From Nemophila menziesii (Eukaryota > Streptophyta > Magnoliopsida > Boraginales > Hydrophyllaceae), in the NCBI GenBank assembly GCA_029959085.1, contig JARWIR010000014.1, positions 10,524,001 to 10,588,000 of the forward strand: a stretch of DNA of 64,000 nt, written 5' to 3'. Below the pieces are notes generated by a model that searched no databases, was not told the DNA's origin, and was given only the letters and a program-made list of their open reading frames with translations. A program made the position numbers and the translations under genes. The stretch's first letter is position 1; each line of letters starts with the position of its first letter. Positions 14,218 to 24,439 of the stretch are shown here, one piece after another.

Positions 14218-14650
14218 ATAGAGCGTAAATATCTAATCAATAAACACGTACACACAAATAAACGCGTACGAATAATAGAACTTCAACCCACATTGTTGGT
14301 GATGTTCTTACTGGACCTACCTTTGGTCGAGCTTACTGATCTAAAATCAAACAAAGGTCGAAACCGCAGGAAGATGTGCCTCCCTATATATATCGATGTA
14401 AATCCGACTGTAACGCGAACAAGTGATACGAGTATTTTATAGATAAACTAGTATACCTGGTGGACTTTTTGTCGTATCCCACTAGGGAATGTTCAGGAGG
14501 CTTTCACCTCAGCAGGCTAGGATGCCACTCTATTGCCTCGGCTAAATTGACTGTAATCAACTTAAGTTATTGCAGAGCCTTTGGCAATTGATCTTCTTGT
14601 CATGCCAAGGTCACGATTCAGCCAATGTCCACGACATAGTATATATGAGC
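14218..14650 (-). repeat. Right (5') LTR of the Tat-like element, approximate
   Basis: Starts TGATAGAGCGTAAATATC and shares blocks with the left LTR. A CTATAAAATA sequence on the minus strand near 14440 could be its TATA box. The outer end, somewhere between 14600 and 15000, could not be fixed. Confidence 0.5.
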
Positions 14651-15294
14651 CTACTAATTGTGGTATCAATTCTTAGTTTGTGTCAAAAAATAGGTGGACA
14701 ATGGATATGAAAAAGATGGAGTACAAGGAACAACGCCATATTGGGCGAACAAGAGTTTATTAGCACCGAGAAATGTGTGATTATCAGGTTAAAAAACACT
14801 TCAAAGAAGAACACCCGCCGGTTTTGCTCCCCCAATTAGATATAAAACATATAGCTCTCAGACCCCACGCGCCGTTTAAGAGAGTATCTCTGGTCATCCA
14901 CCCCTGAAGAAGTTTGAATAGTTCCATGGATTTTCCTTGAACTGGCGAACACCTATGCTAGATGATACTTTAGCATAGTTTTACTGTATGATAATGTTAA
15001 TATTGTTTCACGCTACCATGTCATTTAAATTTGCTGGGTCACCCAAGCTGTAAAGATGCTGACAAAAATTCATCTACTTCTGTTAATATAGAATTCACTC
15101 TTATATACCAGGAATTTACAGAAAGCACAATGGGTCTCAACAAAAATGACCTGTTTTGTTATCTACACCATCATGTTGGTAACAATTGTATGGGTTTACA
15201 ACTTCTTCCCCAAAGAAAATGTTGTCGAAAATTATGTTATATGATATTTGTGTGTGTTTCAAATACATAATATACATTCAGACTCAGCTAATAC

Positions 15295-17208
15295 CTATTT
15301 CCCTTTGCACACATCACATGTTATGTATCCATGACCTTCACAATACGGACACTTAGTTTCTTCCCCTACCCATTCCAGAAACTGCACCACACAACTCCAA
15401 AAACATTACAATGATGCTCAATTTTATGATTTTTCATAGCTAAAATAATAACCATCAATATTATTATAATAAATATAGATTTTGGAAATACTCTAACCTG
15501 TGGCTCAATGTTCGGCTCCCCAGTCCCGTCACATTCTGCATGAGAAAAACAATTTCAACTCACTTCTCCATATATATATAAAAAAAAAAAAAGAGTATAT
15601 TTATCAAAAAAAAAAAAAAAAAAAGAAAAAAGAGAAAGAGAGTATACCCATGCATAATACACGGCCTACTCCAAGACACGTAATACAGCTTCCTTTGGTC
15701 ACTGGTTTATTCTTATCGTGAGAGAGTCTAGAAGAATCTTCCCATCTATTCTCTCCAAGAAGAAACACTCGATTTCGAGTTATATCAAATTCCTCTTCTT
15801 TCTCAATAGTATGTTCAATTTCTGTTAAAGATGCAAATGGAGCTCCATTTTCAGGCTTCTTCTAAAGTAAATAATAAACAATCACAAGTAAGTTAAAGCA
15901 CAGGCTTCAAGTTAATTAATTAATATAACATTTATGAAACAATTACTTGTGCAGTTTCTTCTGCTATTATTTCCCCCATGAAAAGCCTCTCAAGAAGCTC
16001 TGATGTCATAATGCCATCTTCTGGCTTGCCTATTGTGGACTGTGAAGTAGAAAAATAATTAATTTAAATTTTAATATTATTTTATGACACAAGATAAGAA
16101 AAATGACTTACTTGCCAAGTTTTTACGGCCCGTTCAGTACCACTAGAGAAGGAAGAAAACTCCATATCTTCCTCTCCGGAATAAAATCCCAATTTTTGCA
16201 ATGCTTCCTATTATAACACAATTACATTCTATTTAAAATTAGAGTTTATTTACTTTAATTTAATTATTCATAAATCAGACCTGCATTGCTTGAACATCAT
16301 CTCCTTCGCATCCATTCCTTAATGTCTTTCTCTTCTTTTCCTCTTTCACAACTTTAATAATTTCCTTCACAACCACTTTTTCCTCTTTTTCTTCTTTTTT
16401 TTCTTCTTCTTTTTCATCTTTAGTTGGTGCATCCATTACTAGTGGAATAGCACTTGATCCACTCTCTGCAATTCTATTTATATTTTTGCCTAACTCCCCC
16501 TCCTTCAATATCTGGAACCAAATTCAATTATTTTTGTTCAATGGCACACAAAATTCATATCATTCAAAGACCAACATCAAGATTTAGTCAGTAGAGTACG
16601 AAGTCATATTCACCACTTCAAAAATACTTTCAGAACATCAAAAGACTATAAAAAAGTGCCTAGACATATACTAACTCTCTTATAAACGATATATAGTGGG
16701 CAGGGATAGGGCAGGAAGTGTTACATGTACTCGAATGGGACTAATTATTGTTTTCAAGCTCAAATTACACATGAATTTAGAAAAGAAATGTGGGTTAGAA
16801 GTATATTGTTGACTTGTATACTACCTGTAATAGTTTAGTGATATTAGCCACAGCCTCAGTAAGAGATGCTTGATGTAGAGAGTTCTGTCCCTGGAGTTGT
16901 TGAATTTTGAGTTCAAGGGTCTGAATTTTGAGTTCAAGGGTGTCCTTTTCTGTAGTCCACCTTTGCTCCTCCCTCAACCACCTCTGCTCCTCCCGTAACC
17001 ACCTTTGCTCTTCCCGGAGCCACCGGGCTTCTTCTTGCTCGTAAGAGCTGTTTTTAGCATTGTTTGAGGAAGGAGAGAATGTGTAGCAAATGAAGGATTT
17101 AGTGAGAGGTTTGGATAGAAATGGGAGGGTGGTATTGGAGAGAAATTGGTGGTCCCTGTGGAGATATGATGGGGTGAGAATAAAAGTTAGAGGTACTGAA
17201 GAACACAT
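15295..17208 (-). CDS. PTAC5: Plastid transcriptionally active chromosome protein 5 (pTAC5), 7 exons
   Basis: Nucleoid-associated chloroplast protein; in Arabidopsis pTAC5 works with the small heat-shock protein HSP21 to keep plastid transcription going under heat. Exons on the minus strand: 17208-16825, 16511-16281, 16207-16112, 16039-15947, 15861-15648, 15535-15498, 15381-15295, all GT-AG, totalling 1143 bp (380 aa, close to the family length). Order in the protein: Ser/Thr-rich transit-like N-terminus; coiled coil 57-130 with WLREEQR three times in tandem (63-83); acidic-basic linker; peptidoglycan-binding-like domain about 196-265 (GCEGDDVQAMQ, LQKLGFYSG, AVKTWQ, DGIMTSELL); C-terminal zinc finger of four CxxC pairs (C327/330, C338/341, C363/366, C374/377), DnaJ-like. 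No broken site was found. Recognition is from domain order and motifs. Confidence 0.93.
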
Positions 17209-17340
17209 CTGTCTCGCGTGAGCTTGTGCTTTTGCTATAGACGAAGGAGAAGATACTTATTCTATAAGGAGATCAGGGGTTGATATGTTCAACGAAAATG
17301 GTGGACGGGTGTTAATATATGGAACTTGTCCGGTCATTGA

Positions 17341-17366
17341 CAAAAAAAAAAAAAAAAAAAAAAAAA
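17341..17366. repeat. Poly(A) tract
   Basis: 26 consecutive A in the upstream flank of the pTAC5 gene. It may be the tail of an unrecognised retroposon or a simple slippage tract. Confidence 0.9.
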
Positions 17367-17405
17367 CTTAGTCCGGTAAAATTTGATGGTCTTTTTATGA
17401 ATAAT

Positions 17406-17423
17406 AGATTCTAGAGATTATTA
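17406..17423. repeat. Left target-site duplication of the 7-kb LINE
   Basis: AGATTCTAGAGATTATTA, repeated exactly at 24414-24431 directly after the A-tail of the LINE. Eighteen identical bases 7 kb apart, placed correctly, is strong evidence of target-primed insertion. Confidence 0.9.
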
Positions 17424-17470
17424 ATTTTATAATCTCTCTCTAAGAAATGCTCTGTAAAAAAAGTCAAACT

Positions 17471-17597
17471 GAGATAGATAGTTGGCCTAGTGGTTAGGCT
17501 ACTCCGCAGAGACCAAGAGGTCCTGGGATCGAATCTCATTGGAGTCGAAATGACTCCGAGCCCAAAGTGGCTCTCTCATGTACTCAAAAAAAAAAAA
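17471..17597 (+). mobile_element. tRNA-derived SINE
   Basis: Contains an A-box-like TGGCCTAGTGGTTAGGCTA at 17483-17501, a B-box-like GGGATCGAATCTC at 17525-17537 at tRNA-like spacing, a tRNA-unrelated body and an A12 tail. Flanks resemble a duplication of aaaaaaagtca...ctg on both sides. It is too short and poorly folding on the 3' side for a tRNA gene. It inserted into the leader of the LINE. Confidence 0.82.
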
Positions 17598-17607
17598 GTC
17601 ACTGTCC

Positions 17608-17950
17608 TTTTTTTTTTCATACAAATGAGGCTTTAAAAGCCGATAGTTGGACTAACTAGAACAACTAAGATCAATTAGACTCTAGCACTAGTCTAGGTAC
17701 TGCACTCCTGCTCTTATCACGAGTGATGTAACTCCATAAAAATTCCGGAAGGTCCTCCAATACTTGTGGTTCTCCTTCCATCTCTGCTCCTCTTTTAGCC
17801 AATATATCCGCACACATATTCGCTTCACGGTAAATACACTTGATTACAAACCCCGGATTATTATCCAGCATCTCCCTACAATCTCTGCCTATATAGCAAT
17901 TCCAACTCGTAGATCTACCACCGCCCTTCACTAGCGCGTGAAGATCTCTA
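17608..17950 (-). pseudogene. 5'-truncated LINE 3' end (RNase H C-terminus), opposite strand
   Basis: The minus-strand frame 17931-17671 encodes IKCIYREANMCADILAKRGA followed by DLPEFLWSYI, the C-terminal part of LINE-type RNase H domains (HVYREGN-CAD-LAK-G pattern). The minus-strand 3' end runs into an A11 tail (T-run at 17608-17617). The flanks gtcactgtcc (left) and gtcaaaactgtcc (right) look like a slightly altered target duplication. It is a different LINE subfamily from its host. Confidence 0.75.
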
Positions 17951-18012
17951 GAGTCAAAACTGTCCTCTTCTTTTTCTTATGATGCGTTGACCACATTTGA
18001 CCTCCTTTCAGA

Positions 18013-19341
18013 ATGCTAGTTTGGACTTCCAATCACTCAATTTCTGCACTTTTGTTTCTCCTCCTCCTCCTGGACTTTGATAGAGGACCTCAATTAACCA
18101 GCAAAAATTTCTTTTGGATGGCCCGAGGGAGCTGCTTTGGTCATCTCTTTTGCTCACACATGCAACTCTTGATCTTTACTTATTTGTCTTGTTTATGGAT
18201 GATGGGTCATTCTTGCTTTAATTTTACTGGTTTTTTCTTCAATCTTGAACACTTTCAAATCTGGATTAGTGTTCTCCACTATACTTCGAACTTGGTTGAG
18301 GTCTATAAGTTAATTAATTACTGTAGTTCTGAAGAACTAAACTGGGGTTTAGGTATCGATATCCTGAAGAGCCTAGTTTATATTTTTCCATTGAAGAAGG
18401 GTAATCTAATAATCACTATGGAAGGGTCATTCAGTAAAAGACGAGAAGTTAGTTCACTGATTTCAGTTAACTTTCAAGATTCGAGAATATTGACGCACAT
18501 GCATCTACATATTAGCTGTCTCCTGGCTTCTAATATAGTGGAATACTATGCTATTGTCATCAATTTAATTTCTCAATGCTTATCTTCACACATGCAAAGG
18601 ATCGGAACTAGATCAAAGAGGGCTATTGATAATTCAAATCATGATACTCGGTTTGGAAATAATTTATTTAGTACTATTATACTCGCTACTCTTTTAATTT
18701 ATCATAAGGATCTTCTGTGTAAAATGTGGGGCTTTATATTATATAGCTGTTTTGGAATGGTGTTCAGCTATATGGATCTTCAAATCTTTCTTTTGATCTC
18801 ACTAGCTATATGGACAAGAATTCAATTTCTTATCTTCAAGAAGTTTAATTACAGGACATTAATGGCTTATGTTAATCAATTGAATACAATTAAGATGAAG
18901 GTTCTCTATGGTCTTCAATTTATCTTCAATCACGCTATTACTACCTGTTGTTATTTAATGGTCACAGCTCTTTCTAGGGGGTTTGGTCTTTCGTCTTCTC
19001 AGCTTTATGGATGGCCAGGTTGTATACGCTGGCTCCATGTTCAATTGATGCACATGCACGACCTTGGAATTTTAATTTCGAACAATACCTTTTGTTTTAT
19101 CCTTGGGTTTTTATTTATAAACAAGTTTGGAATTGAGATTTGCTGGAATGATATCAAACTAGTTAGGTATTCGGGTATCTTTAAAAATTGGCCTAAGATG
19201 GGTATCTGTGGTCAATTTTTGACTTTGCTTATATCTCTGACATGGTATAGTGTCTCCTCATATAGCCTCATACATCAGTTGGGATGGGATGGCTTTCGGT
19301 TTGTAATTCAGTGGACTTTTGGAACGTTCAAAGAATGTTGA
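18013..19341 (+). CDS. Unrecognised 442-codon open frame in LINE ORF1 position
   Basis: The longest unexplained frame of the window. It starts with an ATG just after the nested insertions in the leader and ends 930 bp before ORF2. The product is hydrophobic and rich in Phe, Leu, Ile, Trp, Cys, His and Met, with several 15-20-residue segments that could span membranes (residues about 10-22, 220-232, 250-270, 360-375). I see no DUF4283, RRM, coiled coil or CCHC knuckle, the usual contents of plant LINE ORF1. A stop-free run this long is unlikely by chance even in T-rich DNA. It could be an atypical or frameshifted ORF1, or a shadow frame kept open by codon bias of a decayed gene. No function is proposed. 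Confidence 0.35.
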   Translation: MLVWTSNHSISALLFLLLLLDFDRGPQLTSKNFFWMARGSCFGHLFCSHMQLLIFTYLSCLWMMGHSCFNFTGFFFNLEHFQIWISVLHYTSNLVEVYKLINYCSSEELNWGLGIDILKSLVYIFPLKKGNLIITMEGSFSKRREVSSLISVNFQDSRILTHMHLHISCLLASNIVEYYAIVINLISQCLSSHMQRIGTRSKRAIDNSNHDTRFGNNLFSTIILATLLIYHKDLLCKMWGFILYSCFGMVFSYMDLQIFLLISLAIWTRIQFLIFKKFNYRTLMAYVNQLNTIKMKVLYGLQFIFNHAITTCCYLMVTALSRGFGLSSSQLYGWPGCIRWLHVQLMHMHDLGILISNNTFCFILGFLFINKFGIEICWNDIKLVRYSGIFKNWPKMGICGQFLTLLISLTWYSVSSYSLIHQLGWDGFRFVIQWTFGTFKEC

Positions 19342-20272
19342 ATAATATTTTGCTGGAAAATATAAGTTTAATCTATGGTTGTTGTGATGAATCATTGTGG
19401 AATCTTATGAAATGTAAGCATAGGATATTCGGAGTTTTGTGCAATTTTGTAGTCAATTGCTTTTCCCACGCATGCTTTGTTGTTGATGTATGGTTTGCGA
19501 CTTGTGTTTCGGTTATGGATATTGAAGTTAAGAGCCGTTCGTTTCTCTCCTATTTCTTATAAGTATCTACTTTGAATGCTTGGACTTTTTTATAACGACT
19601 ATTAGCACCATTTCAGCCCACAAAGATAAGGCCTCTTATCTAAATCTAATTATTTATTATTATATTGCTATTAGTTTGTTATCATATGTTATATCCATAT
19701 TGGTAGACTCTCTATTTATATATATCTTGGCCCATCAAAATTCAGCCTTATCTATTATAGCTGTATTACTAAGTTAATCCAAGTTGGCCTAGTAGACTGT
19801 GTCATTTATTATTTGGAAAAAGTAAAGATCCACCACTTCGGTCATCTTATCAAGAAAGGTTATTTAATTAATAATCCTATTATCTATATAAGCAAGTTTT
19901 CATCTTAGGGTGTTTTTTTGAGTGGTACAAGTGAAGCCTTTTCGCTGCAATTAATAATATTTCAGACGTATATAAAGGATACTGTTTGTATCTTTGATAT
20001 GGGTGATTTGAGCACAACGCTGAACGAGCTTATATACTATACTCATTCAGATACTCTAGTGATTTTTATTTATCATGGCTGTCGACCCATGCAGTATCAC
20101 CCTTACAGATATATTCTATACTATATTGAATTTGAGGATCATCATGATGGAATGTCAAGTGAAGAGTATTCTTCTGACAAGGCTACGAGTACACCGGGTT
20201 TACCCGTGATAGAAAGTGGACCTTTATTTGCTCAAGTGGATGGCGGCCTATCCCTTAAGAGGGCCAGGTTCG
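19342..20272 (+). other. Rest of the LINE ORF1 region, frames broken
   Basis: Short frames overlap in different phases (19284-19562, 19580-19777, 19918-20337). The last one ends with a stretch containing SLKRARFDGY that overlaps the ORF2 start, the way ORF1 tails often meet ORF2 in plant LINEs. No domain is recognisable. Confidence 0.35.
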
Positions 20273-23200
20273 ATGGATACTGTGCTTGTTTGGAATTGTC
20301 GAGGAGCGAGGGCACCCTCGACAAAGAGTATGTTTAAGTCCCTTATTTCGAAATTTCATATTTCAGTTGCTTGTTTGTTAGAAGCTAAGTTAAAGTCTAG
20401 TAAGCTTTCATCTTGTAGTCATTTTAAGGGTTTTGATAATTCACACATAGTCGAACCCAAGGGAAGATCTTATATGTCTGGGGGGATTCTATTATTGTGG
20501 AAAGATTCCGTGAAGCTAAGGGTTATAAACTCTACCTCATCTTTTGTAATGGTTGAAATTATGGAATCAAATAAAGAAGTTTGGTATTTGGTATGTGTTT
20601 ATGCTCCAACTTGTGAAAATGAAAGAAATAATGTTTGGAAATCACTTACAAATTGGTATTCAAAAGTCAATATTCCTACTCTATTCATCGGGGATTTTAA
20701 TGATATATCACGAACGTCCGAAAAAATGGGCAAAAGAGGATCGAATTTTGACAGAATCATAAGGTTTAACAACTTCATTAATCAAAATGGATTGCTAGAT
20801 TTACCAAGCAAAGAATGCTTCTACACTTGGACGAATAAGCGCAAAGGTGAAGAAAATGTTAAAGAAAGACTTGATAGAGGTCTTGCTTCTCTATCTTGGT
20901 GTGAAAACTTTCCTAATGCATCAATTCAAGTACCACCGGCGATTGGTTCCGACCATTCACCTCTTATACTTTCCATGGATACACCAAAATCAAGGTTTGA
21001 AAAATATTTTATGTTTGAATCGAGATGGCTAGAAAATGAAAATTGAAAAGAGTTTATAAATAAAACTTGGAGTGAGCAAGGTAATGCTCTTTCGATTAAA
21101 GATTTTTGTACAAAGAGAGATGCACTTTGTTTAGCCCTTACAGGATGGAGTAAACAAAATTTTCGCAACAATCGTAAGCTCATTGATAAATATAAAAAAG
21201 AATTAATTATACTTCAAAATGAGCAAGTGACAGAATCTAGTTGGATTAAAGAGAAAGAAATATATGGAAAGTTAGAGGAAGCCTGGAGACAAGAAGAATT
21301 ATTTTGGGCGGATAAGGCTAGAGATCAATGGATTAAAAAAGGAGACAAAAATACAAAATATTTTCATGCCAAAACACTCTTTAGAAGGAGGATAAATAAA
21401 ATTAATGCGATCAAGAATAAGGATGGATTGTGGATTGAGAACGAAGGAGAAATTAAGGACATTATTCGTGATTACTATATAAACTTGTTTACAAATAATA
21501 CGGTGAATCAAGGAGCGAATATATCTCAATATATACCTAACAAGATTTCTGAAAAAATGAATGAGGAAATTACTAATATACCAGACATTGAAGAAATTAG
21601 AAAAGCAGTTTTCGATATGTTAGGATCAAAAGCTCCAGGACCGGATGGTTTACCAGGTAATTTCTACCAAGGAAATTGGGAGACTCTTAAAGATGATATA
21701 TTTAAAATTGTCAACAATTTTTTCAAGAATAATACATCACTTAAAGGTCTTAATGATACTTTGATTACGCTCATTCCAAAAGGAGAATCTCAAGAATCAG
21801 TGGCAGATTATAGACCCATAGCGTGCCTTAACTTTATCTATAAAATTATATCAAAAATTTTGGCCAATAGATTACGACCACTTATGGATGAGCTAATATC
21901 GCCTACTCAGTCAGCTTTTATTAAGGGAAGAAGTATACAAGACAACATTTTAATTGCGCAGGAAGTTTCCTTTTTCCTTAGGAATAAAATAAAATCAAAT
22001 AAACATTTTGCGGCGGTTAAGATTGACATGACAAAGGCCTATGATCAGGTTGTTTCTGTGAAAAATGGACGGAATGGATATATAATTGTATATCTTCGGT
22101 ATCTTTCCAAATTAAAGTCAATGGACAGAGACTCAATAAATTCTCACCATCCAGGGGAATACGACAAGGTGATCCATTATCTCCTCTTCTTTTCTCAATT
22201 CTTACGGAAAGCCTTATCGGTCTTATTAATTATCAATGTCGGGAAGGTAATATCAAAGGTATTAAAATCACCAGAAATTGTCCGAGCCTCACACATCTCT
22301 TATTTGCTGACGACGCTCTCTTTTTCATAAATATTGATAAGAAAGAAATTGACGCGTTCAAAGATACTATAGCTCTATTTTGTCAAGCGTCTGGACAACG
22401 AATTAATTTTCAAAAATCATCAATTTTATTCAGCAAAGGAACCCCTGAGAACACGTGTGAAGAAGTAGCAAGAAGTCTCAATGTTACAAGGACATCAACC
22501 TTTGGGAAATACTTGGGGATACCCTTCTCTCTTAAAAGGGCAAAGTCGGAAAATCTAAACTATATCAAAGATAGACTTTTAAACAAATCATCTAGTTACT
22601 TTGCTAATTTACTTTCTGATGGAGGCAAAGAGGTGCTTATAAAAGCTGTGCTCCAAGCAATACCTAATTACGCAATGTCCATCTTTGAGTTCCCTAAATC
22701 ACTTTGTAAGAAGCTGTCAGGAATCGTCGCTAATTTTTGGTGGGACTTTAAATAACAAGAAAAGAATTCACTGGGTAAAATGGAAAAAAACCGCGAGAGC
22801 TAAAGCTATTGGAGGTATTGGTTTCAGGGATTTTCAAAAGATGAATTTTGCATTATTAGCTAAGCAAGCTTGGAGAATTATGAATAACCCTAACTCACTT
22901 GTGGCTAAGGTACTTAAGGGTATATACTCTCCTTTTGATAGTATTTTTAATGCAAAACTCTCAAGTAAAAGATCATGGAGCTGGGCTAGCATTTATAAAG
23001 GAATCCAATTTATCAAGCAACACTCAATTTGGAGAATTGGAAATGGACTAAATATTAACATATGGTATAAAAAATGGGTTAACAATAATATATCTCTGGA
23101 GAGGCCGGTAGGGTGCAAAGTAGAGATCGTAGCACAACTGTTCAATGAAAATATGTCAAATTGGAATATGGAGCTACTTAGACAAGTATTCCCTCCAAAC

Positions 23201-24392
23201 ATCGTAAGTGACATTTGCAAGATACCGGTGCTAATAAGCAAAGAAGAAGATAAATTAATTTGGCCTTTCTCAAAGGATGGTATATATAGTACGAAATCAG
23301 GTTATCACAAATTAGTAGAAGTGGAAGTACAAAAAGAAGCTCAATCATCTTCTCAAGGTAAACATGATAATAATAGTCTCTGGGGAATTATTTGGAAATC
23401 AAATGTCATGAATAAGGTTAGATCCTTTGGATGGAAAGTTTGTAATGGAGCCATTCCTACTAAGCGACATCTTAAATTAAGGAAGTGTGCCAGAGATGAC
23501 ACGTGTGAATGGTGTGAACTGGGCAAGGAAGATGTGGAATATCTATTGATTAAATGTCCTCTAAGTATGGCAATTTGGGCTAATTCAAGACTACAAATAC
23601 CTATTGAAAAAGAAAGAAAATATGATTTGGGGGATTGGTTAGTTGAAATGCGCAAAAAAATACGTTAAAAATGGATGGGACCAAAATGAGGTTACGGCAT
23701 ACTTGCTACTTACATTATGGAACATATGGAAGGCGAAAATGAGGGGTTTTCATGATAACACTCCATGGGTGATTAAAGATATCTTATTTAAAATTCACTC
23801 TGCGATGAATGACCTCTTTAAAAATAAGGCTATGGAAGATAAGAGAAAGGAAGAGAATAATAAAATAAGAGACGAGAGCAATAGTGAGTTTATGATTGAG
23901 AATAACCTAATTCTAACGGACGAATCAGATTATGTTTTCATGAGTGACGCGTCTTTCAAAAAGGAGTATGAACCTACAGGTATTGCAGCAATTGCAATTG
24001 ACAAAGAAGGTAAAATCGCTCAAAGGATTATATCCAGATCTATTGTTAGAAGCCCTATTGAAGGAGAATGTTGGGCGGTCCTTCTTGCTATGAGAAAGGC
24101 TGCTAGTTGTAATCTACGGAGTGTCTCTTTTTACTCCGACAACCTTGATTTGATTCAAGGTATCTCTAAGTGCACAGGTCTTCGATGGCAAATCTACCCA
24201 TTCATTGCCGAAATGAGGAGCTGGCTTGCGAAGTTCCCTGACTGGAAGGTTAACTTCGTTAACAGGAAATTTAATAACGTCACGGATCTCACAGCTAAAA
24301 GTGCAAGACGTAACATTGATACTTCAGCTTGGAAGAACGGCTCGTTAAATGACTTTTATATTTTCCTTAAATCATTGTATAAATGCTCTTGA
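20273..24392 (+). pseudogene. LINE ORF2: endonuclease, reverse transcriptase, zf-RVT, RNase H
   Basis: The ATG at 20273 begins MDTVLVWNCRG, the standard start of the AP-type endonuclease, which continues with LLEAK, GDFND and SDHSPL. RT follows (SKAPGPDGLPGNFY, ADYRPIACLNFIYKIISKIL, FIKGRSIQDN, KIDMTKAYD, then FADD at 22303-22314), then the zf-RVT region (C-C-W-C...L-KCP near 23480-23570), then RNase H with D, E, D, D in SDASF, EGECW, YSDNL and VTDLTAK. Breaks: one TGA at 21043-21045; about 15 codons missing with a frameshift right after the first RT catalytic Asp (about 22050); further phase changes near 22750 and 23650. It cannot make a full protein. Confidence 0.92.
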
Positions 24393-24413
24393 TTCTCTTT
24401 TTTTGGAAAAAAA

Positions 24414-24431
24414 AGATTCTAGAGATTATTA
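24414..24431. repeat. Right target-site duplication of the 7-kb LINE
   Basis: An exact copy of the 18 bases at 17406-17423, directly after the A8 tail of the LINE. Confidence 0.9.
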
Positions 24432-24439
24432 CTTTGGGT

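Larger units (their letters stand above)
9132..14650 (-). mobile_element. Decayed Tat-like Ty3/gypsy LTR retrotransposon with gag-protease remnants only
   Basis: Two related LTR-like segments start with TGATA at 9132 and 14218 and share gaataatagaacttcaa, a ttcttgttgga/ttcttactgga run and cccactagggaatgttca, though they are strongly diverged. Directly next to the right one, on the minus strand, is a primer-site-like sequence beginning TTGGCGCCGTTTGTGGGGAC, typical of Tat-lineage elements. Protease remnants lie at 12227-12720. The space between protease and left LTR (about 2.3 kb) holds a tandem array and a MITE but no recognisable RT, RNase H or integrase, so the copy is non-autonomous. Outer limits are approximate and no target duplication was confirmed. 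Confidence 0.65.
17424..24413 (+). mobile_element. 7-kb plant L1-type LINE with leader, ORF1 region and decayed ORF2
   Basis: Bounded by the 18-bp duplications at 17406-17423 and 24414-24431 and ending in an A8 tail, so both ends are known. Order: leader with a nested SINE and an opposite-strand LINE fragment (to about 17950); an ORF1-position region (18013-20272); ORF2 (20273-24392). About 6.5 kb remains after subtracting nested pieces, near full length for this class. Confidence 0.88.

Noticed and set aside
17471..17597. A tRNA gene at the tggcctagtggtta / gatcgaatctc boxes
   Set aside because: No acceptor stem closes and an A-tail follows; A and B boxes plus tail and duplication-like flanks indicate a SINE.
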